The position numbers were made by a program, and so were the translations under genes. From Anaspis maculata (Eukaryota > Arthropoda > Insecta > Coleoptera > Scraptiidae), in the NCBI GenBank assembly GCA_949128115.1, contig OX421968.1:7006001-7070000 (forward strand): a DNA stretch of 64,000 bases, in the 5' to 3' direction. Positions 13,201 through 26,693 of the stretch are shown piece after piece. The stretch's first letter is position 1. Every line of letters begins with the position of its first letter. The notes beneath the pieces are model-generated. The model was not told where the DNA came from. It was given only the letters and a program-made list of their open reading frames with translations, and searched no databases.

Positions 13201-15184
13201 TTCAGGCTTCAACCCACGTGACTTTGAAAACGATCGGTCACCACTTTTGATGTTAGCAGCTACTTGTTCCAAACGCAACATCCGACGAACGAACACAAAT
13301 ATAGAAGAAAAGTCACAATTGTTATACAAAAAGTTCAGGTTTTGACCCACGTGACTTCAGGCTTCAACCCACGTGACTTTTAAACCGATCGGTCACCACT
13401 TTTGGAGTTGGCAGCTACTTGTTCTTAAGGGCTGATTTGAACACTTTAATATGATATATCTGTAATGTAATGTTGTGTGAATTTTGAATTTATGTTTTTT
13501 GTTATACAGTTTTGGACATGTTGTTATGCGCCTTGACAACCAATAAAATTTATCTTATCTTATCTTATCTTGTTCCAAACGCAACATCTGACGAACGAAC
13601 ACAAATATCAAAAAACTAAAGACACAATTGTTATCCAAGAAATTCAGGTTTTTACCCACGTGACTTCAGGCTTCAACCCACGTGACTTCAGGCTTCAACC
13701 CACGTGACTTTTTAAACGATCGGTCACCATTTTTGATGTTGGCAGCTACTTGTTCCAGACGCAACATCTGACGACCGAACACAAATATAGAGAAAAAGAC
13801 ACAATTGTTATCCAAAAAAATCAGGTTTTAACCCACGTGACTTCAGGCTCCAACCCACGTGACTTTTAAAACGATCGGTCACCACTTTTGGAGTTGGCAG
13901 CTTCTTGTTCCAAACGCAACATCTGACGAACGAACACAAATATCAAAAAAAATTACGAAATTGTTTTCCAAAAAATTCAGGTTTGAACCCACGTGACTCC
14001 AGGCTCCAACCCACGTGACTTCAGGCTTCAACCCACGTGACTTTTAAAACGATCGGTCATCACTTTTGATGTTGGCAGCTACTTGTTCCAAACGCAACAT
14101 CTGACGAACGAACACAAATATAAAAGGAAAGACACAATAGTTATCCAAAAAGTTCAGGTTTTAACCCACGTGACTTCAGGCTTCAACCCACGTGACTTCA
14201 GGCTTCAACCCACGTGACTTCTAACACGATCGGTCACCACTTTTGGAGTTGGCAGCTACTTGTTCCAAACGCAACATCTGACGAACGAACACAAATATCA
14301 AAAAACTAAAGACACAATTGTTATCCAAAAAGTTCAGGTTTTCTCCCACGTGACTTCAGGCTTCAACCCACGTGACTTCAGGCTTCAACCCACGTGACTT
14401 TTAAAACGATCGGTCACCACTTCTGATGTTGGCAGCTACTTGTTCCAAACGCAACATCTGACGAACGAACACAAATATAGAAGGAAAGACACAATTGTTA
14501 TCCAAAAAGTTCAGGTTTTAGCCCACGTGACTTCAGGCATCAACCCACGTGACTTCAGGCTTCAACCCACGTGACCTCAGGCTTCAACCCACGTGACTTT
14601 TAAAACGATCGGTCACCACTTTTGATGTTGGCAGCTACTTGTTCCAAACGCAACATCTGACGAACGAACGCAAATATAGAAGAAAAGACACAATTGTTAT
14701 CCAAAAAGTTCAGGTTTTAACACACGTGACTTCAGGCTTCAACCCACGTGACTTTGAAAACGATCGGTCACCACTTTTGAAGTTGGCAGCTACTCTTTCC
14801 AAACGCAACATCTGACGAACGAACACAAATATAGAAGAAAAGACACAATTGTTATCCAAAAAAATCAGGTTTCAACCCACGTGACTTCAGGCTTCAACCC
14901 ACGTGACTTCAGGCTTCAACCCACGTGACTTTGTGAACGATCGGTCACCACTTTTGAAGTTGGCAGCTACTCTTTCCAAACGCAACATCTGACGAACGAA
15001 CACAAATATCAAAAAAAAAGACACAATTGTTATCCAAAAAGTTCAGGCTTCAACCCACGTGACTTTTGAAACGATCGGTCACCACTTTTGGAGTTGACAG
15101 CTACTTGTTCCAAAGCAACAACTGACGAACGAACACAAATATCAAAAAACTAAAGACACAATTGTTATCCGGAAAGTTCAGGTT
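10273..15184 (+). repeat. HOR copy H3, 4912 bp, first 'b'-type copy
   Basis: This has the same start landmark as H1 but is 224 bp shorter. Relative to H1 and H2 it lacks one complete 179-bp monomer (the CACTCTTGATG monomer expected before 11.64 kb). It gains a monomer after the insert marked by CCAGACGC and GACGACCGAAC (about 13.69-13.86 kb), and it loses another monomer near 15.0 kb. The insert is at 13425-13569. It carries the 'b' variants CCAACCCACGTG (not CCTACGTG) and GACTTTGGGC (not GACTTCGGGC). No gene is present. Confidence 0.88.
13425..13569 (+). mobile_element. Retrotransposon-like 3' tail insert, copy 3
   Basis: Same 145-bp insert, same flanks and TTGTTC duplication. It reads GAACACTTT where copies 1 and 2 read GAATACTTT, a variant it shares with copies 4-9. 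Confidence 0.72.
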
Positions 15185-15565
15185 TTTACCCACGTGATTT
15201 CAGGCTTCAACCCATGTGACTCCAAGCTTCAACCCACGTGACTTTTGAAACGATCCGTCACCACTTTTGGAGTTTGCAGCTACTTGTTCCAAACGCAACA
15301 TCTGACGAACGAACACAAATATCAAAAAAAAAAGACACAATTGTTATCCAAAAAGTTCAGGCTTCAACCCACGTGACTTTTAAAACGATCGGTCACCACG
15401 TTTGATGTTGGCAGCTACTTGTTCCAAACGCAACATCTGACGAACGAACACAAATATAGAAGGAAAGACACAATTGTTATCCAAAAAGTTCAGGCTTCAA
15501 CCCACGTGACTTCAGGCTTCAACTCACGTGACTTTCAAAACGATCGGTCACCACTTTTGATGTTG

Positions 15566-16030
15566 GCAGCTACTCTTTCTAAACGCAACATCTGACGAAC
15601 GAACACAAATATAGAAAAAAAGACACAATTGTTATCCAAAAAGTTCAGGTTTGAACCCACGTGACTCCAGGCTCCAACCCACGTGACTTTTAAACCGATC
15701 GGTCACCACTTTTGATGTTGGCAGCTACTCTTTCTAAACGCAACATCTGACGAACGAACACAAATATAGAAAAAAAGACACAATTGTTATCCAAAAAGTT
15801 CAGGTTTGAACCCACGTGACTCCAGGCTCCAACCCACATGACTTTTAAACCGATCGGTCACCACTTTTGATGTTGGCAGCTACTCTTTCTAAACGCAACA
15901 TCTGACGAACGAACACAAATATAGAAAAAAAGACACAATTGTTATCCAAAAAGTTCAGGTTTGAACCCACGTGACTTCAGGCTCCAACCCACGTGACTTT
16001 TAAACCGATCGGTCACCACTTTTGATGTTG
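15566..16030 (+). repeat. Three tandem 155-bp monomers (local expansion)
   Basis: GCAGCTACTCTTTCTAAACG recurs at 15566, 15721 and 15876, and the next GCAGC is at 16031, so three units of exactly 155 bp lie in tandem. In H1-H3 the same place holds a single 177-bp monomer with three E-boxes. The second unit has CACATGAC in place of CACGTGAC. This is also a clean example of the 111 + 2x22 monomer. Confidence 0.9.
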
Positions 16031-18066
16031 GCAGCTATTTGTTCCAAACGCAACATCTGACGAACGAACACAAATATAGAAGAAAAGACACAATTGTTAT
16101 CCAAAAAGTTCAGGTTTCAACCCACGTGACTTCAGGCTTCAACCCACGTGACTTCAGGCTTCAACCCACGTGACTTTTGAAACGATCGGTCACCACTTTT
16201 TATGTTGGCAGCTACTTGTTCCAAACGCAACATCTGACGAACGAACACAAATAAAGAAAAAAAGACACAATTGTTATCCAAAAAGTTCAGGTTTGAACCC
16301 ACGTGACTCCAGGCTCCAACCCACGTGACTTCAGGCTTCAACCCACGTGACTTTTAAAACGATCGGTCACCACTTTTGATGTTGGCAGCTACTTGTTCCA
16401 AACGCAACATCCGACGAATGAACACAAATATAGAAGAAAAGACACAATTGTTATCCAAAAAGTTCAGGTTTTAACCCACGTGACTTCAGGCTCCAACCCA
16501 CGTGACTTCAGGCTTCAACCCACGTGACTTCAGGCTTCAACCCACGTGACTTCAGGCTTAAACCCACGTGACTTTCGAAACGATCGGTCACCACTTTTGG
16601 AGTTGGCAGCCACTTGTTCCAAACGCAACATCTGACGAACGAACACAAATATAAAAAAAATAAAGACACAGTTGTTATCCAAAAAGTTCAGGCTTCGACC
16701 CACGTGACCTCAGACTTCAACCCACGTGACTCCAAGCTTCAACCCACGTGACTTTTAAAACAATCCGTCACCACTTTTGAAGTTGGCAGCTACTTGTTCC
16801 AAACGCAACATCTGACGAACGAACACGAATATCAAAAAAAAATGACGGAATTGTTATCCAAAAAGTTCAGGTTTGAACCCACGTGACTCCAGGCTCCAAC
16901 CCACGTGACTTCAGGCTTCAACCCACGTGACTTTTAAAACGATCGGTCACCACTTTTGATGTTGGCAGCTACTTGTTCCAAACGCAACATCCGACGAACG
17001 AACACAAATATAGAAGAAAAGACACAATTGTTATCCAAAAAGTTCAGGTTTTAACCCACGTGACTTCAGGCTTCAACCCACGTGACTTCAGGCTTCAACC
17101 CACGTGACTTCAGGCTTCAACCCACGTGACTTCAGGCTTAAACCCACGTGACTTTCGAAACGATCGGTCACCACTTTTGGAGTTGGCAGCCACTTGTTCC
17201 AAACGCAACATCTGACGAACGAACACAAATATAAAAAAAATAAAGACACAGTTGTTATATAAAAGTTCAGGCTTCGACCCACGTGACCTCAGACTTCAAC
17301 CCACGTGACTCCAAGCTTCAACCCACGTGACTTTTAAAACAATCCGTCACCACTTTTGAAGTTGGCAGCTACTTGTTCCAAACGCAACATCTGACGAACG
17401 AACACAAATATCAAAAAAAAATGACGGAATTGTTATCCAAAAAGTTCAGGTTTGAACCCACGTGACTCCAGGCTCCAACCCACGTGACTTCAGGCTTCAA
17501 CCCACGTGACTTTTGAAACGATCGGTCACCACTCTTGATGTTGGCAGCTTCTTGTTCCAAACGCAACATCTGACGAACGAACACAAATATAGAAAAAAAG
17601 ACACAATTGTTATCCAAAAAGTTCAGGTTTTAACCCACGTGACTTCAGGCTTCAACCCACGTGACTTTGGGCTTCAACCCACGTGACTTTGGAAACGATC
17701 GGTCACCACTTTTGAAGTTGGCAGCTACTCTTTCCAAACGCAACATCTGACGAACGAACACAAATATAGAAAAAAAGACACAATTGTTATCCAAAAAGTA
17801 CAGGTTTGAACCCACGTGACTTCAGGCTCCAACCCACGTGACTTCAGGCTTCAACCCACGTGACTTTGAAAACGATCGGTCACCACTTTTGATGTTAGCA
17901 GCTACTTGTTCCAAACGCAACATCCGACGAACGAACACAAATATAGAAGAAAAGTCACAATTGTTATACAAAAAGTTCAGGTTTTGACCCACGTGACTTC
18001 AGGCTTCAACCCACGTGACTTTTAAACCGATCGGTCACCACTTTTGGAGTTGGCAGCTACTTGTTC

Positions 18067-18211
18067 TTAAGGGCTGATTTGAACACTTTAATATGATATA
18101 TCTGTAATGTAATGTTGTGTGAATTTTGAATTTATGTTTTTTGTTATACAGTTTTGGACATGTTGTTATGCGCCTTGACAACCAATAAAATTTATCTTAT
18201 CTTATCTTATC
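18067..18211 (+). mobile_element. Retrotransposon-like 3' tail insert, copy 4
   Basis: Same 145-bp insert with GAACACTTT. The monomer downstream of it is not the usual one: within about 40 bases the array switches to an early HOR phase, so this copy marks a deletion or unequal-exchange junction. Confidence 0.72.
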
Positions 18212-21200
18212 TTGTTCCAAACGCAACATCTGACGAACGAACACAAATATCAAAAAAAAAGACACAATTGTTATCCAAAAAGTTCAGGCTTCAACCCACG
18301 TGACTTTTAAAACGATCGGTCACCACGTTTGATGTTGGCAGCTACTTGTTCCAAACGCAACATCTGACGAACGAACACAAATATAGAAGGAAAGACACAA
18401 TTGTTATCCAAAAAGTTCAGGCTTCAACCCACGTGACTTCAGGCTTCAACTCACGTGACTTTCAAAACGATCGGTCACCACTTTTGATGTTGGCAGCTAC
18501 TCTTTCTAAACGCAACATCTGACGAACGAACACAAATATAGAAAAAAAGACACAATTGTTATCCAAAAAGTTCAGGTTTGAACCCACGTGACTCCAGGCT
18601 CCAACCCACGTGACTTCAGGCTCCAACCCACGTGACTTTTAAACCGATCGGTCACCACTTTTGATGTTGGCAGCTATTTGTTCCAAACGCAACATCTGAC
18701 GAACGAACACAAATATAGAAGAAAAGACACAATTGTTATCCAAAAAGTTCAGGTTTCAACCCACGTGACTTCAGGCTTCAACCCACGTGACTTCAGGCTT
18801 CAACCCACGTGACTTTTGAAACGATCGGTCACCACTTTTTATGTTGGCAGCTACTTGTTCCAAACGCAACATCTGACGAACGAACACAAATAAAGAAAAA
18901 AAGACACAATTGTTATCCAAAAAGTTCAGGTTTGAACCCACGTGACTCCAGGCTCCAACCCACGTGACTTCAGGCTTCAACCCACGTGACTTTTAAAACG
19001 ATCGGTCACCACTTTTGATGTTGGCAGCTACTTGTTCCAAACGCAACATCCGACGAATGAACACAAATATAGAAGAAAAGACACAATTGTTATCCAAAAA
19101 GTTCAGGTTTTAACCCACGTGACTTCAGGCTCCAACCCACGTGACTTCAGGCTTCAACGAACGTGACTTCAGGCTTCAACCCACGTGACTTCAGGCTTAA
19201 ACCCACGTGACTTTCGAAACGATCGGTCACCACTTTTGGAGTTGGCAGCCACTTGTTCCAAACGCAACATCTGACGAACGAACACAAATATAAAAAAAAT
19301 AAAGACACAGTTGTTATCCAAAAAGTTCAGGCTTCGACCCACGTGACCTCAGACTTCAACCCACGTGACTCCAAGCTTCAACCCACGTGACTTTTAAAAC
19401 AATCCGTCACCACTTTTGAAGTTGGCAGCTACTTGTTCCAAACGCAACATCTGACGAACGAACACAAATATCAAAAAAAAATGACGGAATTGTTATCCAA
19501 AAAGTTCAGGTTTGAACCCACGTGACTCCAGGCTCCAACTGACGTGAATTCAGGCTTCAACCCACGTGACTTCTGAAACGATCCGTCACCACTTTTGGAG
19601 TTGGCAGCTACTTGTTCCAAACGCAACATCTGACGAACGAACACAAATAAAAAAGAAAAAAAGACACATTTGTTATCCAAAAAGTTCAGGTTTCAACCCA
19701 CGTGACTTCAGGCTTCAACCCACGTGACTCCAGGCTTCAACCCACGTGACTTCAGGCTTCAACCCACGTGACTTTCAAAACGATCGGTCACCACTTTTGG
19801 AGTTGGCAGCTACTTGTTCCAAACGCAACATCTGACGAACGAACACAAATATCAAAAAACTAAAGACACAATTGTTATCCGAAAAGTTCAAGTTTTTACC
19901 CACGTGACTTCAGGCTTCAACCCACGTGACTTCAGGCTTCAACCCACGTGACTTTTGAAACGATCGGTCACCACTTTTTATGTTGGCAGCTACTTGTTCC
20001 AAACGCAACATCTGACGAACGAACACAAATAAGGAAAAAAAGACACAATTGTTATCCAAAAAGTTCAGGTTTGAACCCACGTGACTCCAGGCTCCAACCC
20101 ACGTGACTTCAGGCTTCAACCCACGTGACTTTTAAAACGATCGGTCACCACTTTTGATGTTGGCAGCTACTTGTTCCAAACGCAACATCCGACGAACGAA
20201 CACAAATATAGAAGAAAAGACACAATTGTTATCCAAAAAGTTCAGGTTTTAACCCACGTGACTTCAGGCTTCAACCCACGTGACTTCAGGCTTCAACCCA
20301 CGTGACTTCAGGCTTCAACCCACGTGACTTCAGGCTTAAACCCACGTGACTTTCGAAACGATCGGTCACCACTTTTGGAGTTGGCAGCCACTTGTTCCAA
20401 ACGCAACATCTGACGAACGAACACAAATATAAAAAAAATAAAGACACAGTTGTTATATAAAAGTTCAGGCTTCGACCCACGTGACCTCAGACTTCAACCC
20501 ACGTGACTCCAAGCTTCAACCCACGTGACTTTTAAAACAATCCGTCACCACTTTTGAAGTTGGCAGCTACTTGTTCCAAACGCAACATCTGACGAACGAA
20601 CACAAATATCAAAAAAAAATGACGGAATTGTTATCCAAAAAGTTCAGGTTTGAACCCACGTGACTCCAGGCTCCAACCCACGTGACTTCAGGCTTCAACC
20701 CACGTGACTTTTGAAACGATCGGTCACCACTCTTGATGTTGGCAGCTTCTTGTTCCAAACGCAACATCTGACGAACGAACACAAATATAGAAAAAAAGAC
20801 ACAATTGTTATCCAAAAAGTTCAGGTTTTAACCCACGTGACTTCAGGCTTCAACCCACGTGACTTTGGGCTTCAACCCACGTGACTTTGGAAACGATCGG
20901 TCACCACTTTTGAAGTTGGCAGCTACTCTTTCCAAACGCAACATCTGACGAACGAACACAAATATAGAAAAAAAGACACAATTGTTATCCAAAAAGTACA
21001 GGTTTGAACCCACGTGACTTCAGGCTCCAACCCACGTGACTTCAGGCTTCAACCCACGTGACTTTGAAAACGATCGGTCACCACTTTTGATGTTAGCAGC
21101 TACTTGTTCCAAACGCAACATCCGACGAACGAACACAAATATAGAAGAAAAGTCACAATTGTTATACAAAAAGTTCAGGTTTTGACCCACGTGACTTCAG

Positions 21201-21264
21201 GCTTCAACCCACGTGACTTTTAAACCGATCGGTCACCACTTTTGGAGTTGGCAGCTACTTGTTC

Positions 21265-21409
21265 TTAAGGGCTGATTTGAACACTTTAATATGATATATC
21301 TGTAATGTAATGTTGTGTGAATTTTGAATTTATGTTTTTTGTTATACAGTTTTGGACATGTTGTTATGCGCCTTGACAACCAATAAAATTTATCTTATCT
21401 TATCTTATC
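21265..21409 (+). mobile_element. Retrotransposon-like 3' tail insert, copy 5
   Basis: Same 145-bp insert with GAACACTTT, followed by the normal distal HOR segment. It lies only 3198 bp after copy 4. Confidence 0.72.
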
Positions 21410-23582
21410 TTGTTCCAAACGCAACATCTGACGAACGAACACAAATATCAAAAAACTAAAGACACAATTGTTATCCAAGAAATTCAGGTTTTTACCCACG
21501 TGACTTCAGGCTTCAACCCACGTGACTTCAGGCTTCAACCCACGTGACTTTTTAAACGATCGGTCACCATTTTTGATGTTGGCAGCTACTTGTTCCAGAC
21601 GCAACATCTGACGACCGAACACAAATATAGAGAAAAAGACACAATTGTTATCCAAAAAAATCAGGTTTTAACCCACGTGACTTCAGGCTCCAACCCACGT
21701 GACTTTTAAAACGATCGGTCACCACTTTTGGAGTTGGCAGCTTCTTGTTCCAAACGCAACATCTGACGAACGAACACAAATATCAAAAAAAATTACGAAA
21801 TTGTTTTCCAAAAAATTCAGGTTTGAACCCACGTGACTCCAGGCTCCAACCCACGTGACTTCAGGCTTCAACCCACGTGACTTTTAAAACGATCGGTCAT
21901 CACTTTTGATGTTGGCAGCTACTTGTTCCAAACGCAACATCTGACGAACGAACACAAATATAAAAGGAAAGACACAATAGTTATCCAAAAAGTTCAGGTT
22001 TTAACCCACGTGACTTCAGGCTTCAACCCACGTGACTTCAGGCTTCAACCCACGTGACTTCTAACACGATCGGTCACCACTTTTGGAGTTGGCAGCTACT
22101 TGTTCCAAACGCAACATCTGACGAACGAACACAAATATCAAAAAACTAAAGACACAATTGTTATCCAAAAAGTTCAGGTTTTCTCCCACGTGACTTCAGG
22201 CTTCAACCCACGTGACTTCAGGCTTCAACCCACGTGACTTTTAAAACGATCGGTCACCACTTCTGATGTTGGCAGCTACTTGTTCCAAACGCAACATCTG
22301 ACGAACGAACACAAATATAGAAGGAAAGACACAATTGTTATCCAAAAAGTTCAGGTTTTAGCCCACGTGACTTCAGGCATCAACCCACGTGACTTCAGGC
22401 TTCAACCCACGTGACCTCAGGCTTCAACCCACGTGACTTTTAAAACGATCGGTCACCACTTTTGATGTTGGCAGCTACTTGTTCCAAACGCAACATCTGA
22501 CGAACGAACGCAAATATAGAAGAAAAGACACAATTGTTATCCAAAAAGTTCAGGTTTTAACACACGTGACTTCAGGCTTCAACCCACGTGACTTTGAAAA
22601 CGATCGGTCACCACTTTTGAAGTTGGCAGCTACTCTTTCCAAACGCAACATCTGACGAACGAACACAAATATAGAAGAAAAGACACAATTGTTATCCAAA
22701 AAAATCAGGTTTCAACCCACGTGACTTCAGGCTTCAACCCACGTGACTTCAGGCTTCAACCCACGTGACTTTGTGAACGATCGGTCACCACTTTTGAAGT
22801 TGGCAGCTACTCTTTTCAAACGCAACATCTGACGAACGAACACAAATATAGAAAAAAAGACACAATTGTTATCCAAAAAGTTCAGGTTTGAACCCACGTG
22901 ACTCCAGGCTCCAACCCACGTGACTTCAGGCTTCAACCCACGTGACTTTTAAAACGATCGGTCACCACTTTTGATGTTGGCAGCTACTTGTTCCAAACGC
23001 AACATCTGACGAACGAACACAAATATCAAAAAAAAAGACACAATTGTTATCCAAAAAGTTCAGGCTTCAACCCACGTGACTTTTGAAACGATCGGTCACC
23101 ACTTTTGGAGTTGACAGCTACTTGTTCCAAAGCAACAACTGACGAACGAACACAAATATCAAAAAACTAAAGACACAATTGTTATCCGGAAAGTTCAGGT
23201 TTTTACCCACGTGATTTCAGGCTTCAACCCATGTGACTCCAAGCTTCAACCCACGTGACTTTTGAAACGATCCGTCACCACTTTTGGAGTTTGCAGCTAC
23301 TTGTTCCAAACGCAACATCTGACGAACGAACACAAATATCAAAAAAAAAAGACACAATTGTTATCCAAAAAGTTCAGGCTTCAACCCACGTGACTTTTAA
23401 AACGATCGGTCACCACGTTTGATGTTGGCAGCTACTTGTTCCAAACGCAACATCTGACGAACGAACACAAATATAGAAGGAAAGACACAATTGTTATCCA
23501 AAAAGTTCAGGCTTCAACCCACGTGACTTCAGGCTTCAACTCACGTGACTTTCAAAACGATCGGTCACCACTTTTGATGTTG

Positions 23583-24047
23583 GCAGCTACTCTTTCTAAA
23601 CGCAACATCTGACGAACGAACACAAATATAGAAAAAAAGACACAATTGTTATCCAAAAAGTTCAGGTTTGAACCCACGTGACTCCAGGCTCCAACCCACG
23701 TGACTTTTAAACCGATCGGTCACCACTTTTGATGTTGGCAGCTACTCTTTCTAAACGCAACATCTGACGAACGAACACAAATATAGAAAAAAAGACACAA
23801 TTGTTATCCAAAAAGTTCAGGTTTGAACCCACGTGACTCCAGGCTCCAACCCACGTGACTTTTAAACCGATCGGTCACCACTTTTGATGTTGGCAGCTAC
23901 TCTTTCTAAACGCAACATCTGACGAACGAACACAAATATAGAAAAAAAGACACAATTGTTATCCAAAAAGTTCAGGTTTGAACCCACGTGACTTCAGGCT
24001 CCAACCCACGTGACTTTTAAACCGATCGGTCACCACTTTTGATGTTG
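23583..24047 (+). repeat. Three tandem 155-bp monomers in H5
   Basis: GCAGCTACTCTTTCTAAACG recurs at 23583, 23738 and 23893, and the next GCAGC is at 24048: three exact 155-bp steps, at the same HOR phase as the block at 15566. Here the second unit keeps CACGTGAC. Confidence 0.9.
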
Positions 24048-24401
24048 GCAGCTATTTGTTCCAAACGCAACATCTGACGAACGAACACAAATATAGAAGA
24101 AAAGACACAATTGTTATCCAAAAAGTTCAGGTTTCAACCCACGTGACTTCAGGCTTCAACCCACGTGACTTCAGGCTTCAACCCACGTGACTTTTGAAAC
24201 GATCGGTCACCACTTTTTATGTTGGCAGCTACTTGTTCCAAACGCAACATCTGACGAACGAACACAAATAAAGAAAAAAAGACACAATTGTTATCCAAAA
24301 AGTTCAGGTTTGAACCCACGTGACTCCAGGCTCCAACCCACGTGACTTCAGGCTTCAACCCACGTGACTTTTAAAACGATCGGTCACCACTTTTGATGTT
24401 G

Positions 24402-24711
24402 GCAGCTACTCTTTCTAAACGCAACATCTGACGAACGAACACAAATATAGAAAAAAAGACACAATTGTTATCCAAAAAGTTCAGGTTTGAACCCACGTGA
24501 CTCCAGGCTCCAACCCACGTGACTTTTAAACCGATCGGTCACCACTTTTGATGTTGGCAGCTACTCTTTCTAAACGCAACATCTGACGAACGAACACAAA
24601 TATAGAAAAAAAGACACAATTGTTATCCAAAAAGTTCAGGTTTGAACCCACGTGACTTCAGGCTCCAACCCACGTGACTTTTAAACCGATCGGTCACCAC
24701 TTTTGATGTTG
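24402..24711 (+). repeat. Two further 155-bp monomers in H5
   Basis: These are the same CTCTTTCTAAACG monomers at 24402 and 24557. The block that follows at 24712 repeats the one at 24048 (period 664 bp), so a segment containing both monomer types was duplicated inside H5. Confidence 0.87.
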
Positions 24712-26548
24712 GCAGCTATTTGTTCCAAACGCAACATCTGACGAACGAACACAAATATAGAAGAAAAGACACAATTGTTATCCAAAAAGTTCAGGTTTCA
24801 ACCCACGTGACTTCAGGCTTCAACCCACGTGACTTCAGGCTTCAACCCACGTGACTTTTGAAACGATCGGTCACCACTTTTTATGTTGGCAGCTACTTGT
24901 TCCAAACGCAACATCTGACGAACGAACACAAATATAGAAGAAAAGACACAATTGTTATCCAAAAAGTTCAGGTTTTAACCCACGTGACTTCAGGCTCCAA
25001 CCCACGTGACTTCAGGCTTCAACCCACGTGACTTCAGGCTTCAACCCACGTGACTTCAGGCTTAAACCCACGTGACTTTCGAAACGATCGGTCACCACTT
25101 TTGGAGTTGGCAGCCACTTGTTCCAAACGCAACATCTGACGAACGAACACAAATATAAAAAAAATAAAGACACAGTTGTTATCCAAAAAGTTCAGGCTTC
25201 GACCCACGTGACCTCAGACTTCAACCCACGTGACTCCAAGCTTCAACCCACGTGACTTTTAAAACAATCCGTCACCACTTTTGAAGTTGGCAGCTACTTG
25301 TTCCAAACGCAACATCTGACGAACGAACACGAATATCAAAAAAAAATGACGGAATTGTTATCCAAAAAGTTCAGGTTTGAACCCACGTGACTCCAGGCTC
25401 CAACCCACGTGACTTCAGGCTTCAACCCACGTGACTTTTAAAACGATCGGTCACCACTTTTGATGTTGGCAGCTACTTGTTCCAAACGCAACATCCGACG
25501 AACGAACACAAATATAGAAGAAAAGACACAATTGTTATCCAAAAAGTTCAGGTTTTAACCCACGTGACTTCAGGCTTCAACCCACGTGACTTCAGGCTTC
25601 AACCCACGTGACTTCAGGCTTCAACCCACGTGACTTCAGGCTTAAACCCACGTGACTTTCGAAACGATCGGTCACCACTTTTGGAGTTGGCAGCCACTTG
25701 TTCCAAACGCAACATCTGACGAACGAACACAAATATAAAAAAAATAAAGACACAGTTGTTATATAAAAGTTCAGGCTTCGACCCACGTGACCTCAGACTT
25801 CAACCCACGTGACTCCAAGCTTCAACCCACGTGACTTTTAAAACAATCCGTCACCACTTTTGAAGTTGGCAGCTACTTGTTCCAAACGCAACATCTGACG
25901 AACGAACACAAATATCAAAAAAAAATGACGGAATTGTTATCCAAAAAGTTCAGGTTTGAACCCACGTGACTCCAGGCTCCAACCCACGTGACTTCAGGCT
26001 TCAACCCACGTGACTTTTGAAACGATCGGTCACCACTCTTGATGTTGGCAGCTTCTTGTTCCAAACGCAACATCTGACGAACGAACACAAATATAGAAAA
26101 AAAGACACAATTGTTATCCAAAAAGTTCAGGTTTTAACCCACGTGACTTCAGGCTTCAACCCACGTGACTTTGGGCTTCAACCCACGTGACTTTGGAAAC
26201 GATCGGTCACCACTTTTGAAGTTGGCAGCTACTCTTTCCAAACGCAACATCTGACGAACGAACACAAATATAGAAAAAAAGACACAATTGTTATCCAAAA
26301 AGTACAGGTTTGAACCCACGTGACTTCAGGCTCCAACCCACGTGACTTTGAAAACGATCGGTCACCACTTTTGATGTTAGCAGCTACTTGTTCCAAACGC
26401 AACATCCGACGAACGAACACAAATATAGAAGAAAAGTCACAATTGTTATACAAAAAGTTCAGGTTTTGACCCACGTGACTTCAGGCTTCAACCCACGTGA
26501 CTTTTAAACCGATCGGTCACCACTTTTGGAGTTGGCAGCTACTTGTTC

Positions 26549-26693
26549 TTAAGGGCTGATTTGAACACTTTAATATGATATATCTGTAATGTAATGTTGT
26601 GTGAATTTTGAATTTATGTTTTTTGTTATACAGTTTTGGACATGTTGTTATGCGCCTTGACAACCAATAAAATTTATCTTATCTTATCTTATC
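26549..26693 (+). mobile_element. Retrotransposon-like 3' tail insert, copy 6
   Basis: Same 145-bp insert with GAACACTTT and a normal 'b'-type distal HOR segment after it. Confidence 0.72.

Larger units (their letters stand above)
15185..23201 (+). repeat. HOR copy H4, 8017 bp, two partial HORs fused
   Basis: This contains two inserts only 3198 bp apart (18067 and 21265). The first part runs from the normal HOR start through the insert, then jumps at about 18212-18250 back to the HOR phase found near base 130 of H1 (AATATCAAAAAAAAAGACAC, then the CACGTTTGATG monomer). It has therefore lost the roughly 1.7-kb segment that normally follows the insert. The second part then runs through a nearly full HOR. 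The first part also has a three-fold 155-bp expansion and lacks several monomers around 16.9 kb, where an ACACGAATATC spelling marks the junction; H5 and H6 share that spelling. No gene is present. Confidence 0.85.
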
